From Saccharum officinarum (taxonomy: Eukaryota; Streptophyta; Magnoliopsida; Poales; Poaceae), in contig CM036170.1 in the NCBI GenBank assembly GCA_020631735.1, positions 68,525,737 to 68,589,736 of the forward strand: a stretch of 64,000 nt of DNA, written 5' to 3'. The translations under genes and the position numbers were made by a program. A model generated the notes under the pieces. It was not told where the DNA came from. It did not search any database and worked only from the letters and a program-made list of their open reading frames with translations. This document shows positions 11,348 through 22,215 of this stretch, in pieces. How positions within the stretch are numbered: position 1 is the stretch's first letter; each line of letters begins with the position of its first letter.

Positions 11348-13022
11348 GGAAATAGTGAAGAAGTGAACAAGTATATCTTGAACAATGCTCCAGGTAATTG
11401 CACTTTGACTAGCCCAAAGATACAAAAGCAAATTATTCATTGTTGTGCCATAGAAACTAGAAAGAAAATAATTGAAGAACTTGGTGATGAGCCCTATGCA
11501 ATTTTAGCCGATGAGTCTAGTGATATATCACATAAAGAACAACTAGCTCTTTGCTTACGTTATGTTGATAAACTTGGAAGGCCTTGTGAGCACTTCATTA
11601 GAGTTGTTCATGTAGATGATACTACCTCTTTGTCACTTGAGGAAGCAATCTGGTTTACTTGTTAGTCATGGATTGAGTTTGACTCAGATTAGAGGTCAAG
11701 GTCATGATAGGGCTAGCAATATAAAAGGAGATATTAAAGGGCTGAAAACATTGATCATGCAAGAATCACCTTCTGCGTATTATATTCATTGCTTTGCACA
11801 TCAACTCCAACTAGTTCTTGTTGCTGTTGCCAAGGGAAATACTGATTGTAAGACTTTTTTTGATCAAGTATCTATCTTGTTGAACATTGTTGGGATTTCT
11901 TGCAAGCGTCATGGTATGCTTCGAAATGCTAGACTTGAGAATGTCAACAAAGTACTAGAGTGTGGTGAGCTTGAATCTGGGAGTGGATTGAATCAAGAGA
12001 TGAGTTTGCCTAGGCCTGGTGAGACTCAGTGGGGCTCTCATTACAAAACTATATGTAGCATCCTCACTATGTATACCTCAATCCATGATGTGCTCATTGA
12101 ACTTGGTGGTGATATTGCATATAAGGATGATTGGACAAAGATACATTTTGTGCTTGGAGCATTTGAAAACTTTGAGTTAGTTTTCTTTGTGCACTTAATG
12201 TATGTTATTCTTGGATGCACAAATGAGTTATCAGAGTGTTTGCAGAGAAGGGGTCAAGATATTCTTAATGCAATCTCACTTGTTAATATTGCAAAGAGCA
12301 AAATGCAGCAGTTGAGGTCTGATGGTTGGGATGATTTTCTTGAGAGGGTCACTTCTTTTTGCATTACACATGATGTTGAAGTTCCTGCTTTGGATGGTGC
12401 TTATGTGCCCTATGGAAAATCAGCAAGGTATGCCCATGCCTGGAACCAAACAAATGATGACCATTTCAGAAGAGAAGTATACATTGGTGTCATTGATCAA
12501 ATTAGTCAAGAGCTTGATAATCGATTTGATGAGATCAATATGGAGCTACTCTCTTGTATGTCAGCCTTTAGTCCTTCCAACTCCTTTGCTTCTTTTGATG
12601 CACAGAAGGTACGTAGATTGGCTGAATTTTATCCAAAGGACTTCTCTAAGAATGATTTGCTAAAATTTGAATTGCAACTTGATAATTATATTGACTCCAT
12701 TAAATGAGATGATACCTTCCAAGGTCTAGACAACATCGTTGATCTCTTAGTTAAGCTTGTCGCAACACAGAGGCACAAAGTGTATGATATGGTTTACTTA
12801 CTTCTCAAATTGATATTGATTTTACCGGTGGCAACTGCGAGTGTTGAAAGGGTATTTTCTGCATTGGCTATAGTGAAAACAAAGTCAAGGAATAAGCTAG
12901 GTGACAGTGTTTTGGATGATTGTCTAGTCACATTCATTGAGCGGGATATTTTCTTCAAAGTTGATGAAGATGATACAATTGAGACATTCATGTCATTAAG
13001 AAAGAGGCGGATAAACCAGTAA
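11348..13022 (+). pseudogene. hAT transposase (DUF4371/TTF-type, hAT C-terminal dimerisation), broken
   Basis: The reading frame resembles plant TTF-type zinc-finger/hAT transposases. It has the catalytic-core start with 'ILADESSD' near 11500 (an Asp of the hAT triad), 'YYIHCFAHQLQL' near 11780, and the C-terminal dimerisation segment at 12800-13015 with 'ATASVERVFSAL'. The N-terminal zinc-finger part is missing because homology starts at the filler junction. A frameshift lies at about 11645-11656; the frame then runs to a TGA at 12705 and continues in the same frame to a stop at 13020-13022. It is therefore a pseudogene of an element-encoded nuclear transposase. Confidence 0.88.
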
Positions 13023-13267
13023 TATTGTAAGTCTCTCTATGGCTATATTTCAAACTATTTGTATTTCATTTGAACAATTTATATCAAGATTTGTCATCGT
13101 TTCTAGCTTAATTTTTGAATTTAAGGCTTAATATGTTATTTAATGTATGTGGTTTTACCGAATTAGGGTATGATTTTACCGAATTGTAAATGGTTTACCG
13201 AATTACATAAGAAATTTTTTTGAGGCATACCCTGAAGTAAAATCCTAGGTCCGCCACTGTTTGTTGC

Positions 13268-14235
13268 TTGTGATCTGTGCCGACACAGCCGCGATTTGTC
13301 CCTGTCGTTTCATAGAAAAAAATTATTTCTTGTAATCTGTGCCAACGAAGAAGATGAATAGTACCACGGGCGACGGCGACTGTGGCCAAAGGTAAAAGAC
13401 GAACAGTGCACGCGGGCTGCTGGAGGTAGAAGATGAATAGTGCCAGAAAAATTCAGGTGTGGAGTTGAGGTAAAACACCCAAGTGTCAAACAGACAGACT
13501 TTTTTTTTAATTGACGGATCTAGTTCTAGCAATAGAGCAGTGGAGTTCGAGCTCTCATGACGCTTCACTTCATTCTACAAGCTCGTGCCATCTACCTTTT
13601 TTTTTACGACTAGTTTCTCTTCGAACCAAAGATCTCACGTGCGTTAGTGTGAAAAAAAATAATCTCACGAGCGTTTGATTAATTAGGTTCTAAATGTTCG
13701 TCTCGCAAAGTACAATAAAATTGTGCAATTGGTTTTTTATTTCATCTATATTTAGTACTCCATATATGTGCCGGCATTTTGATGTGACGGGGAATAGGAA
13801 TTCTACGTGCTGAATTTGGGAGGCAAAACCTGAAATCTAAACAAGCCCAAGGCAAATTTGGTCCACAGTTCAAACTTTCGCTTAGTTGACCGTGGGCCTC
13901 GGAATCTTTCCAGACAACCAAAACGCCTCTGTGCCTCGCAAGTCGCAACAGCAAAGGAAACTGCAGGCACCATCTAATAATCCATCAAAACGATAAAAAA
14001 GAGGCAAGTTTGCGGGTGCTGTAGGTTGGGTTACGAGAGCTCAGAGTATTGGGCTGGGCTGTCTCCCATCGTCGGCCTATTTCTGGGTTTCTTATTCTTA
14101 AATGGGCCAACTTGATGATCCATCGATGTACCCAAGGGCCAAAACGACGTCGGTAGGACGGGAGCCCAATGAATTGTTCTCCTGCAACCGCAACTCCGCA
14201 AGGAGAGCCCAGTAAAATGTTATCTAGCGATTTTT
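13268..14235. other. Intergenic DNA with a MITE fragment
   Basis: From about 13668 to 13853 there is a right-half fragment of a Tourist-like MITE (gttcgtctcgcaaagtac, tttagtactccat, ending tctaaacaagccc). The rest shows short G/C-rich stretches and no gene. Confidence 0.5.
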
Positions 14236-14800
14236 TTTTTGTTTCTTTAGTTACAACGGTCCTTTTTATTATAGTTCACTTTAGCTTTATATATAGTATG
14301 TCAAACTTAGAGCATCTCAAGAGTCTTTCTAAATTTTATTCTCTAAATCATCATTTAGAGAGTCATTTGCATAAAAATCGCTTTCTATATCTTTTCATTT
14401 TCCAATAGTTTTTCTATATCTCATGCGCACTCTAGAGAGCCATTTTCGTTTTTTATATTTGGCTAGCGAAAAATCCGAAATAGAAAATGGCTATATTTAG
14501 ATAACCATTTAGAGAAGTTATTGGAGCATAGTTTTTCACTAAAATCTCTATTCCTAGTATTTAGGAAGGATATGGAGAGTCTCTTGGAGATGCTCTTACC
14601 GAACTTTGATCAATTATTTATAAATGTATATTAACATCTAAAAGTTCAAATAAATGTGGTATCAATATATTTTTCATAGAGAATGTAATGGAACTAATTT
14701 GATATTGTAGTTGTTGATGGATTTTTCTAGAAAGTTAGTCAAAATTAGAGATATTTGACCTAGTACAAAGCTAAAGTGAAATAGAACCAAGAGAGTATAA
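14236..14800. mobile_element. Stowaway-like MITE interrupted by a second MITE
   Basis: The outer parts, ttatagttcactttagcttt on the left and aagctaaagtgaaatagaac on the right, are inverted relative to each other and resemble the ends of a grass Stowaway-type element. The element at 14310-14595 lies inside it. The outer boundaries are approximate. Confidence 0.5.
14310..14595. mobile_element. MITE with GAGCATCTC ends
   Basis: It begins gagcatctcaagagtct and ends agtctcttggagatgctc, clear inverted repeats, with TTA at 14307-14309 and 14596-14598. It is 286 bp long, AT-rich and non-coding. Confidence 0.82.
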
Positions 14801-15336
14801 ATGCTATTTTTACAATATTAGCTGTTTGAATAATAGGATTAGCTATAATTAGTGCATTCGAGGGAAATATATATAGAACGTGCACTGAGATGAGCAATTG
14901 TTAGGGAGGGCTATTGGACCAATATTGCAGTGTAGGTATAATTATTTCATAAAGGCCTAATGATGCTATGTACTACACTTGACCAATCAAAATATTTCTT
15001 CATAATTTAGTATATCTACTGACAAAGGGATTACAAATGTTTTATTATTACTTTGAGGCGATCCGGCAACCTAACCTAAGTGATTCGTGGTTGACCTACA
15101 CACAAACTAAACAAATGGTAACCAGATCTGATCCATACCCTTTTCAGCATTTGCACGAGCATTGAGCGATGACACTGACACATGCAGCCGCGCGACATTG
15201 TGCTAACTGGGAACTAATCAAATTGCACGTTACTCATACCTATATGTTCTTCATAATCTTTGAGGAAAATAATGCACGCATCCAACCTGACTGCCATGCA
15301 TGCACACACATGACACACCGAAACGAGTGAATTGAT
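14801..15336. other. Intergenic, nothing recognised
   Basis: AT-rich DNA without a supported gene, repeat or RNA. Confidence 0.4.
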
Positions 15337-15337
15337 T

Positions 15338-15560
15338 GGGTGTTTGGTTAGACAGTTAAAGTTTAACAAACAATGTAGCACTTTCGTCTTATTTGACAAA
15401 AATTTTTTAATCTTAGACTAATTAGGCTTAATAGATTCGTCTCGTAAATTACTCCTAATCTGTGCCGACATGTATGTAATTAGTCTTCATTTAGTATTCC
15501 ATGCATTTAAGGGAACATTGATGTGATGGGAGTTAAACTTTTAACTCATGGAAACCGAAC
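15338..15560. mobile_element. Tourist-like MITE with GGGTGTTTGGTT ends
   Basis: The left end is gggtgtttggttagac and the right end is catggaaaccgaaca, imperfect inverted repeats around a typical interior (ctaattaggcttaatagatt, tttagtattccatgcattt). The flanking duplication is not clear, so the boundaries are approximate. Confidence 0.6.
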
Positions 15561-16445
15561 AAAAGCAGGCAATCGAGTGTTTCGGCACACTCACTGTCAC
15601 TTTCTCTGTCGCGTGCAGAGGGAATGCATGCGTTCCGTTATTCTTTTCTTTTCATCTCCTTTCTTTTCGAACACTCACTATATATGCTTCCAGTTCTTCG
15701 GACACTCCCAACTTCCTCATCATTTCATGGAAAACTAGCCAATAGGCCCCATGACACGTTCGTACGATGCACGTACGTAAATGTACCACTCTCTCTTTGT
15801 TACTAGCAACGCTATTTTAGGTCGCTAGCTCCGTACGGGAATTATATACACTTACGAGCAGCAGGTTAACTGGTCAGTGGACAGTGTTAATAATCCATGT
15901 AAAATGAAATTATGCCAGTGGAGTTGGGTGATTAGGTGCAAGGTTTGACTGAGATCATATCGGTCGTCTAGGCAGTTACTCCTGTGTGTGCATGCAGCAT
16001 TGCAGCTGCTGGTACGACAGAAATGCGGGTGCAGAACGGAGCCTGGCCTGGGCAATAAGTGGGCAACAGTGCTGTGATCAAGATAGCTTTTGGCTCGAAA
16101 AGGCCATATTATTGGGTGTTGCATATCATTGTACCTCGCCATCATGGCGGTTGCACCATAGAATTGCCAGCCATCATGGAAGCAGACTCATGCCCTTCTT
16201 GCATGCATGCATGTATCCATCAAGGTTTTTTTTTTGCATTACGATCGAGCTAGCTGCTACAACTACTAGAGGAAAAAAACACGATGAAAAGAAAAAAACA
16301 AATCTAATTAAACATATTATGCGATTAAAACTCCAAACCTGAAAACAAAGCTTTGGGGGAGGATGATGAGAAACAAAAGCGTACGCTTCTCGTGGTGACA
16401 TCGAACCGATCGATCATGCATGATACGTACGGATCTAGTAGCTAG
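15561..16445 (-). other. 3' flank and probable 3' untranslated region of the RSS3-like gene
   Basis: This lies downstream of the RSS3-like stop codon, which is on the minus strand. No other coding region is supported. The part nearest the gene probably contains its 3' untranslated region; the poly(A) site is not resolved. Confidence 0.4.
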
Positions 16446-17528
16446 CTACTCCAAGAACGTCTCCATGAGGTCCGAGTAGACGCCGCCCTCGTGCGGCCCT
16501 CGGTACTCCATCCCTTGCTGCTGCTGCGGCGGCGGCGGCGCCGGCGCCGTGGAAGCCGACACGGACGGGGACGTGGACGTGGACGTGGACGAGCTCATCC
16601 GCGCGGGCAACGTGAAGCTCCTCTTGAACCTGGTGCTCTGGGCGGCGCTCTCCACCTTCCTCGCCTTGTTGGAGTGGCTCTCCAGGCTCAGGTACTCCTC
16701 CACGTTCTCGGCCCCGCCGCGCCCGGTCTGCGCGTTGTCCGGCGCCGCCTTCTCGTCGTCCGCGGCGCCGGCGCCGCCGGGACCACCGAACAGCAGCTTT
16801 GCGTCGTCTGCTCGCCCGGTGAGCGCAGTGAAGAACGACAGCCCGTTGGGCCACCGGAGCTCGCCGTCGGGCGCCTCGCCACCGGCCCCCATCGGCTGCT
16901 CGTCCATGTGCGGTGGCTTGTTGCTGCCATGGTGCGCCGGTGGCAGGTGGAACATGTGGCCCTCGTCCTTGCTGCCGCCTGGGAACGGCGGCATTGGCCG
17001 CGCGGACGACGTGTGGAACGCGCCCGGGCCGGGCGGGAAGAGCGGCGACGCCGCTCCCGCGGCCGCGGGCGACGGGAGCTGCGGCTGGTGGGCCCCCGGC
17101 CAGTTGAAGAGCTGCGGCGGGGGGCGCGCGGCGGCCGGAGGCGGCTGCTGCTTGAGCGGGAACGGCGGCGTCGGCGAGGCGCCCCGCGAGGACGAGAAGA
17201 GCTGGGAGAGGAAGAAGCCCGACTGGTAGCCCAGTGACTCGAACATGTGTCGCATCCGCAGCACGAAGTGCAGGTCCTCAGGTATCTGCGCGCGCACAGT
17301 AGTGTCACGTCGCTGTTAGCTATCTTCGCCTACGCTTCCGTGAGACGCTGAGACGTCCACGTCCACGTCCTCGACGACCAAATGAAACGACAAACGAAAG
17401 GTCAAGCATATAAAAAGGTGGTAGAGAGAGGCACTCACAATCTTGCAAGAGCCCAGCTGCAGGAGGCCATGCCCGGCTTGGATCACAGCTATGGTCTGCA
17501 CAACAGGAAAAAAACAAATATCACCAAG

Positions 17529-17579
<51 letters not shown>

Positions 17580-20500
17580 TCCGAATTTTCATTTAATTTG
17601 TCTTTCCTATATATATATATATATATATATATAGGAAAGACAAATTAAATGAAAATTCGGAAGATAATAAATCAAACAGCTAGCTCTTGCCTGGATGCCT
17701 GAAGCGAACTGATCGGTCCATTCCGGAGGAAGCTGCAAAAGCAAAAGCCGAGAGGGAATTGGGTAAGAGCAGCGCAGGAATAAAGGTTACTGCGATCGTG
17801 GCGTTAATTCTTGGTGACAGACGATTGCTACTCAGATGCAGGGAGCATCCAATTCTTCTCTTCTTTTCGCGGAGCAGATCAGATGCAAAGCCTGAGAGCT
17901 CAGCTCCCCGGCCGGGGATGGATGTGCTGTGCATGCAGCATGCGTGGTGTCTCTATCCTTTTGCTGTTTTCATTTTCGGCTGTATCGCCGCGTGCAAGGA
18001 TGCAAGTAAAAACTCCAAAACCACCACGCTGCGGTCCTGCTGTAAACCAGCAGGCCCATGCCAACACGTACACGCAAGGCAGCACTATGCCACTACACAG
18101 TGGCGGACCCAGGATTTGGCGACGACTGGGGCCAAATCCTAGCGGCCAAATCATAGGAGCCAAAATCCTAGTGCTACGGCCTAGTGGATGGTTTGCTGTC
18201 CTTCAGCAACTGGAGATAAATATGATGCAAGAGTCCTTGTCCTCTTCATCTAATTGGAAATTGAAATCAAAACTTCAAATTAGAAGTTGAACTACAACTA
18301 CTGAAGAAATGAGAAGAGAGGAACTGAACTGCAAACCTCAACAGGGGACAGGGAGGGGGCTCCTTCTTCAGTTCTTCAGACTTCAAAGACAACCGGACAT
18401 CAACAGACACTCGGACAGGACAGGGCACAGGGCAGGACCGCAGGAGGCCGGCGCCCGGCGCCGTCGAGCAGGAGGCGCCGCCGGCCGCCGCGGGATGGAG
18501 CACCGGAGCAGGACGAGTGCCTGTCTGGCCGGCCGCCGGCGGGATTGGGGCTGGGCACTGGCCACTGGGCGTCACCGGCTTCACCGCGGCAGGCACAGGC
18601 AGCGCGCTGGCGCAGCGGACTAGCGGAGTCGAGCGACGCGACCGACCGTGGACAGAGCGACCGACGGACCGAGCGATTCCTCATTCCCTTCCCTGCCTTA
18701 GTCTCCTCCTTAGTGGGCTTGTTGGGCCAAATTCTGAGACTTGTCCTAAATTTTCTGGGCCACGACTAGGCCATGGCCCTACTGGCCCTAGTCCTGGGCC
18801 CGCCCCTGCCACTACACTAGCTGTAAGTACATTTGATGAGCAGGGATGGAGCTGCTCGTTCGTTCCAAGTTAGGAGCATAGTGTCTACTAGTGTCTACTG
18901 TGGCGTGCATGGAATGGAAGCTATTGAGGCGAGGTGTAAGCTCCCCCTCTGGCAGCTACCCCAAAGCAGGGCGGCAGCGACTGCAGAAAGAGAAAGGAAG
19001 AGGGTGCAGAGGCACAGCCGATGATGGTACGTACTGCGTCGAAAGAGCTCTGCCAGTAGTTGGAGATGTTCGGCTCGCATTCAGAAGGTTCCTTGAAGAC
19101 CCATTTGTGACATTTATCAGAGGCCACCTTTCCCATCAGCCTGCATGCAGGAGAGCGAGGAGGGTCCAAATAAACCAAATCAAACCATGGTCTTAGCACA
19201 TCATTCATGATTAATTCATGCATGCCCCAAAAGCTCGGTACAAACAACAGCAAAGCGAGATCAAAAGAGACCAAGACACACACAAAACACACAGAGAGAC
19301 TGACAGACAGACAGACAGACAGCTAATGTGTGACACGCAACTCTGACGATGTCGTCTCGGCTCTTTCAAACCGTCCTCTGAAATCAAATCAAAGGACTTG
19401 CTTGCTACACCTACACTGCCCCCGATGGAGATGATGCAGTGTAGCATCTGGCTGTGCATGTAGCGTAATCCTGAATGAATATGTTAATCACAAGTTGATC
19501 CAGCAGGTAATTAACCCACTGACTGACGCGCGGGGATTGTTTAAGCCTCACGAGGCACCGCCCCACTCCAACCAACGTGTCCCTCACGTGACACCCCGTC
19601 CTTGAGTCCTCGCAAAAAGCAGCAGCCGCGACTTGAAAATTGGCCTGGCCGCCGTGTTATTGTTAAACTCACCTACACCACACCATAATTACCACCTACT
19701 CCACGCGGACGGATCAGTACTAATTACTGTTACTAGTGGTTTTATACTTGCTACAAAAACTGGAGTAGTATATCAAAAGCTCTCTCTGTGCGGTAAGAAT
19801 GGGACAGAACAAAGTGAAAAGATGAAAGCGCACGCAGCCATCTCATCCCGTCCCATCCCGGCCCGGCGGCATCCTCCTTTCCTCTCTCCTCCGTCCAAAT
19901 CAACACCCTCTTGGATGAATCTATTTAGCCAAATCAGTCGCCATATTTTTCTCTTATCATAAATCAGCGAACCGTACTTGCAGCCGCAATAAACCAGTGA
20001 AACAAACAGGCTGCAAGCTGCTACTGCAGCACTAATGAAGGAGCTCGACTAGACTATTAGCGTCAATCACACTCGGCGCACAGGGTTTCTTAGTCCTAAT
20101 CGGAGAACAGGGAACAGCAGCGGCACGGTCTCGCGCGAAGCTGCCGGGCTAATTAGAGGAGGCCGGCCGGCTAGTCGGTGCACTGTCACTTAGCAGCAAA
20201 CAGCTTGCTTCGTCATCGTCGTGGAGCCTAGTTAGGTACTAGCTACAGCAGCTAAGCTAATAACCGGGGCGGTGGTGGAAAGCTAAGAAATCGCAGACGA
20301 CGAGACGACTCGATGGAACTCGACTGCGGCCTGCACCACTGTGCATCACCTACCCAGTACCCACCCTTCTCCGTAGTTGTAGAGCTGGATGGACATCTTG
20401 ATGAAGGCCTTGCGCACCGGGTCCTCGCCGTCGATGTCCTCCAGGCACTCCGCCACCCGCGGCCGGCAGAAGCCGTCCTCCCACATCAGCATCCTATGGT

Positions 20501-20945
20501 CAAAGCATAGCAGCCGGATGGACAGATTATTACTAATTGGTTGGACAGGAAATTAATAAGAGCAAGGAAATCAAGCACTCACAGGCTGCCGTTGTCGTCG
20601 CCGACCTTGCACCCGTTGCCGCCGCGGCAGCGCCTGCATGCAGACACATGATAGCAAGAGCGAATGAAGCAACGAAAGACAATAGCTAGGACGACGAGTT
20701 CGTTGGTGCCCGGACCGGACCGAACTGAAGTAAGAGAGCTAAGTAGTAGCTAGACTAGACTGAAGGAGGACTACAGGACAGGGAGGGACATACGGGCGAG
20801 GACGGATGGTCCAGAAGACGGAGTAGGTCCAGTCCGAGTTGAGGCAGACGTTGCGGAGGGCCTCGTGGAGCGCCATCATCCCCGCGGCCTCTTTGCTCCG
20901 CGCGTGATCCCCTCCTCCGCCCCCAGCCGCGCCGGAGCCCACCAT
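16446..20945 (-). CDS. RSS3: RICE SALT SENSITIVE 3-like protein (bHLH-MYC N-terminal domain), seven exons
   Basis: Exons on the minus strand are 20945-20794, 20633-20583, 20493-20365, 19140-19035, 17732-17691, 17495-17439 and 17285-16446. They give 458 residues with phases that join exactly. Residues from about 24 to 215 form the bHLH-MYC_N/WNK-related domain (MALHEALRNVCLNSDWTYSV, then WEDGFCRPR, GLMGKVASDKCHKWVF and QTIAVIQAGHGLLQLGSCKI). The C-terminal half is Pro/Gly/Gln/Ser-rich and ends YSDLMETFLE. There is no bHLH DNA-binding region. In rice, RSS3 is a nuclear protein that bridges JAZ repressors and class-C bHLH factors, tunes jasmonate responses and supports root elongation in salt. 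The start is the ATG that begins MVGSGAAGGG, as in rice RSS3; no in-frame ATG lies just upstream. Intron 5 uses a GC donor and holds a 92-bp palindrome; intron 4 holds a hAT element. The frame is intact. The orthology call is from recalled similarity. Confidence 0.95.
17533..17576. repeat. (TA)n microsatellite in RSS3 intron 5
   Basis: An uninterrupted run of alternating T and A of about 44 bases, directly next to the palindrome at 17575-17666. Confidence 0.95.
17575..17666. repeat. Perfect 92-bp palindrome in RSS3 intron 5
   Basis: The arms tatcttccgaattttc... and ...gaaaattcggaagata are exact reverse complements through the TA-rich centre at 17620/17621, with no mismatch and no spacer; base pairing stops at 17574/17667. 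In the transcript it can fold into a long hairpin lying 23 bases inside the GC donor. Confidence 0.92.
18098..18808. mobile_element. Non-autonomous hAT element in RSS3 intron 4
   Basis: It starts CAGTGGCGGACCCAGG and ends CCTGGGCCCGCCCCTG, imperfect inverted repeats, with CCACTACA duplicated exactly at 18090-18097 and 18809-18816. The 711-bp GC-rich interior has no transposase. Its end resembles the ends of the hAT element at 8983-13259 and the element start at 63803, so an hAT group of this type has been active around this locus. Confidence 0.92.
19299..19322. repeat. Short (GACA)n tract
   Basis: About five GACA units in the third intron of the RSS3-like gene. Confidence 0.8.
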
Positions 20946-21845
20946 TTCCTTCCCCTCCCTCGCTTCCGCCTGCTCGCGCGCGGCGCCCTTGTTATTTCCA
21001 CCCCGCTCCCCCTTTCTCCCCCTAGCTAGCGTCGCCGTAAAAACACACTTCTCCAAGTCGGAGGATCGAGCTCGGCGGCTATAGCAGCTAGCTAGCTTAG
21101 CTGCTACCCGGCCGGCCGGTAACCTTTTTGATCGCCCCCTCCCCTGGTCTTTCTCCCCACCACAGCTGAGCTGATATGAGACTAGTAGCTACTCCTACTA
21201 GAGACTGAGGCCGCCCGAGGCCTCTATAGCTTATTGCTAGCCCTCCCTCTCCGGCTCTTGTCTCTCTCTCTCTCCGTTTGCGGCCAGTCTCTCTCTGATT
21301 GCTGTTTTTAACTTGGGCAGGGGGAGGGTAAACCGAAAGGCGACGGCCCCTGCCCTGCCGCACTCTCCCGCAGAGGGGCGGGCCAGACGAGAGGAGAGGA
21401 CTCACTGCGGTCCGTCGCTCACGGCACCCCATGCATGTGTTTTGTGGTTTTTTTTCTCCACTCTGAGAATTGGCGGCCCAGAAAGGCCAGAAGTTGGCAG
21501 CGCCAAAAGTAAAAGCGGCCCGCCCGGGTCCCCCATCCCCTTCTATGGCCAGCTTTATTTTCTCTCTGCCGCTCACCCATGCCACGCTGCAGCACCCCAG
21601 CAGCAGCCTCGGTATTCCGGTGCGACCATGCGACGACGAACACGAACTCGAGCAAAAAACCTCTCACCCTCAGCCTCAGCCCCTCAGGCCTGGTTGAGTG
21701 AGAGCTGAGAGGCCGAGCCGCTAGAGGCAGCGCCAGCGCGGGAATTTCCAGGAGTCCATGTTGCAGCACTCTGTTTCGTTATTAACGAAAGTATTAGTAA
21801 TTCCTTCTGAAAAAACAATTTTTTTTAAAATTAGAGCGGGATGTG
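20946..21845 (-). promoter_or_regulatory. 5' leader and promoter region of the RSS3-like gene
   Basis: This region is upstream of the RSS3-like start codon on the minus strand. It contains CT/GA-rich runs (about 21261-21276, ctctctctct), GCTAGC repeats near 21090 and GC-rich DNA up to about 21730. No in-frame ATG lies just upstream of the start codon. No other gene is supported here. The nest of retrotransposons begins at 21851, so roughly 0.9 kb of proximal promoter is left intact. Confidence 0.5.
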
Positions 21846-21850
21846 CTCCC

Positions 21851-21867
21851 TATTGCAAGTGAAAAGG
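21851..21867 (-). repeat. 17-bp remnant of the Copia-A 3' LTR
   Basis: The sequence tattgcaagtgaaaagg is identical to the inner edge of the 5' LTR at 62572-62588 and abuts the CTCCC duplication. The rest of this LTR is deleted into the 3' non-coding region. Confidence 0.8.
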
Positions 21868-22215
21868 AAAAGCGGATGCGATCAATGATCAAAACTCCTT
21901 AAAAATCCAGTGGGAAAAATAAAGAGAGACACCATGATATATATAATTCCAATGTTAATGGACCCTTTAGGTATATCCAAAGACATAGTCTAAAAATAAT
22001 TTGATCAGAGATCAATATGTCATAAATATTATCTTGAAAAAACCTCTGTGAGGAAAAAAAGATAATATGACATTTACTATGTGTTAGCATTATCTCACTA
22101 AAAACTTTATGTGAGAAAACTCCAGAAGAGTAAAACTCATATAAAGGAAAAGAGTATAATGTGAATTTGGAGCAGGTTATATTTAGAGAGATTTTCCCCA
22201 TGATTCTTGCAAGTC
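21868..22215 (-). other. Copia-A 3' non-coding region
   Basis: Lies downstream of the RNase H stop in element orientation. It has the 'cactggatttttaaggag' phrase on the minus strand, common in the 3' untranslated part of such Copia elements. No coding function. Confidence 0.6.

Larger units (their letters stand above)
8983..13259 (+). mobile_element. Composite hAT element with exact 8-bp target duplication
   Basis: The left end is CAGGGGCGGATCTA and the right end, read on the minus strand, is CAGTGGCGGACCTAGG. The flanks 8975-8982 and 13260-13267 are both TTTGTTGC, the 8-bp duplication made by hAT transposases. Inside are an extra right end at 10047, a 1.27-kb stretch of unrelated DNA, a filler-like junction (11314-11347) and a 5'-truncated transposase pseudogene (11348-13022). 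Because the 8-bp duplication joins the outermost ends, the whole 4.3 kb appears to have moved as one unit. The element cannot be autonomous as it stands. Confidence 0.88.
17496..17690 (-). other. GC-AG intron of the RSS3-like gene
   Basis: The upstream exon ends ATCCAG at 17691 and the intron starts GCAAGA (17690-17685). The acceptor is TTGTGCAG ending at 17496. Both flanking exons are in phase 0 and the protein reads GIQ|TIAV as in rice. No GT is available that keeps the frame and the conserved residues. CAG|GCAAG is the usual context of the rare GC-AG introns. Of its 195 bases, 136 are taken up by a TA tract and a palindrome. Confidence 0.85.

Noticed and set aside
16491..17237. Long plus-strand frames opposite the RSS3-like last exon
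   Set aside because: They are GC-driven shadows of the minus-strand coding exon, which has the conserved protein.
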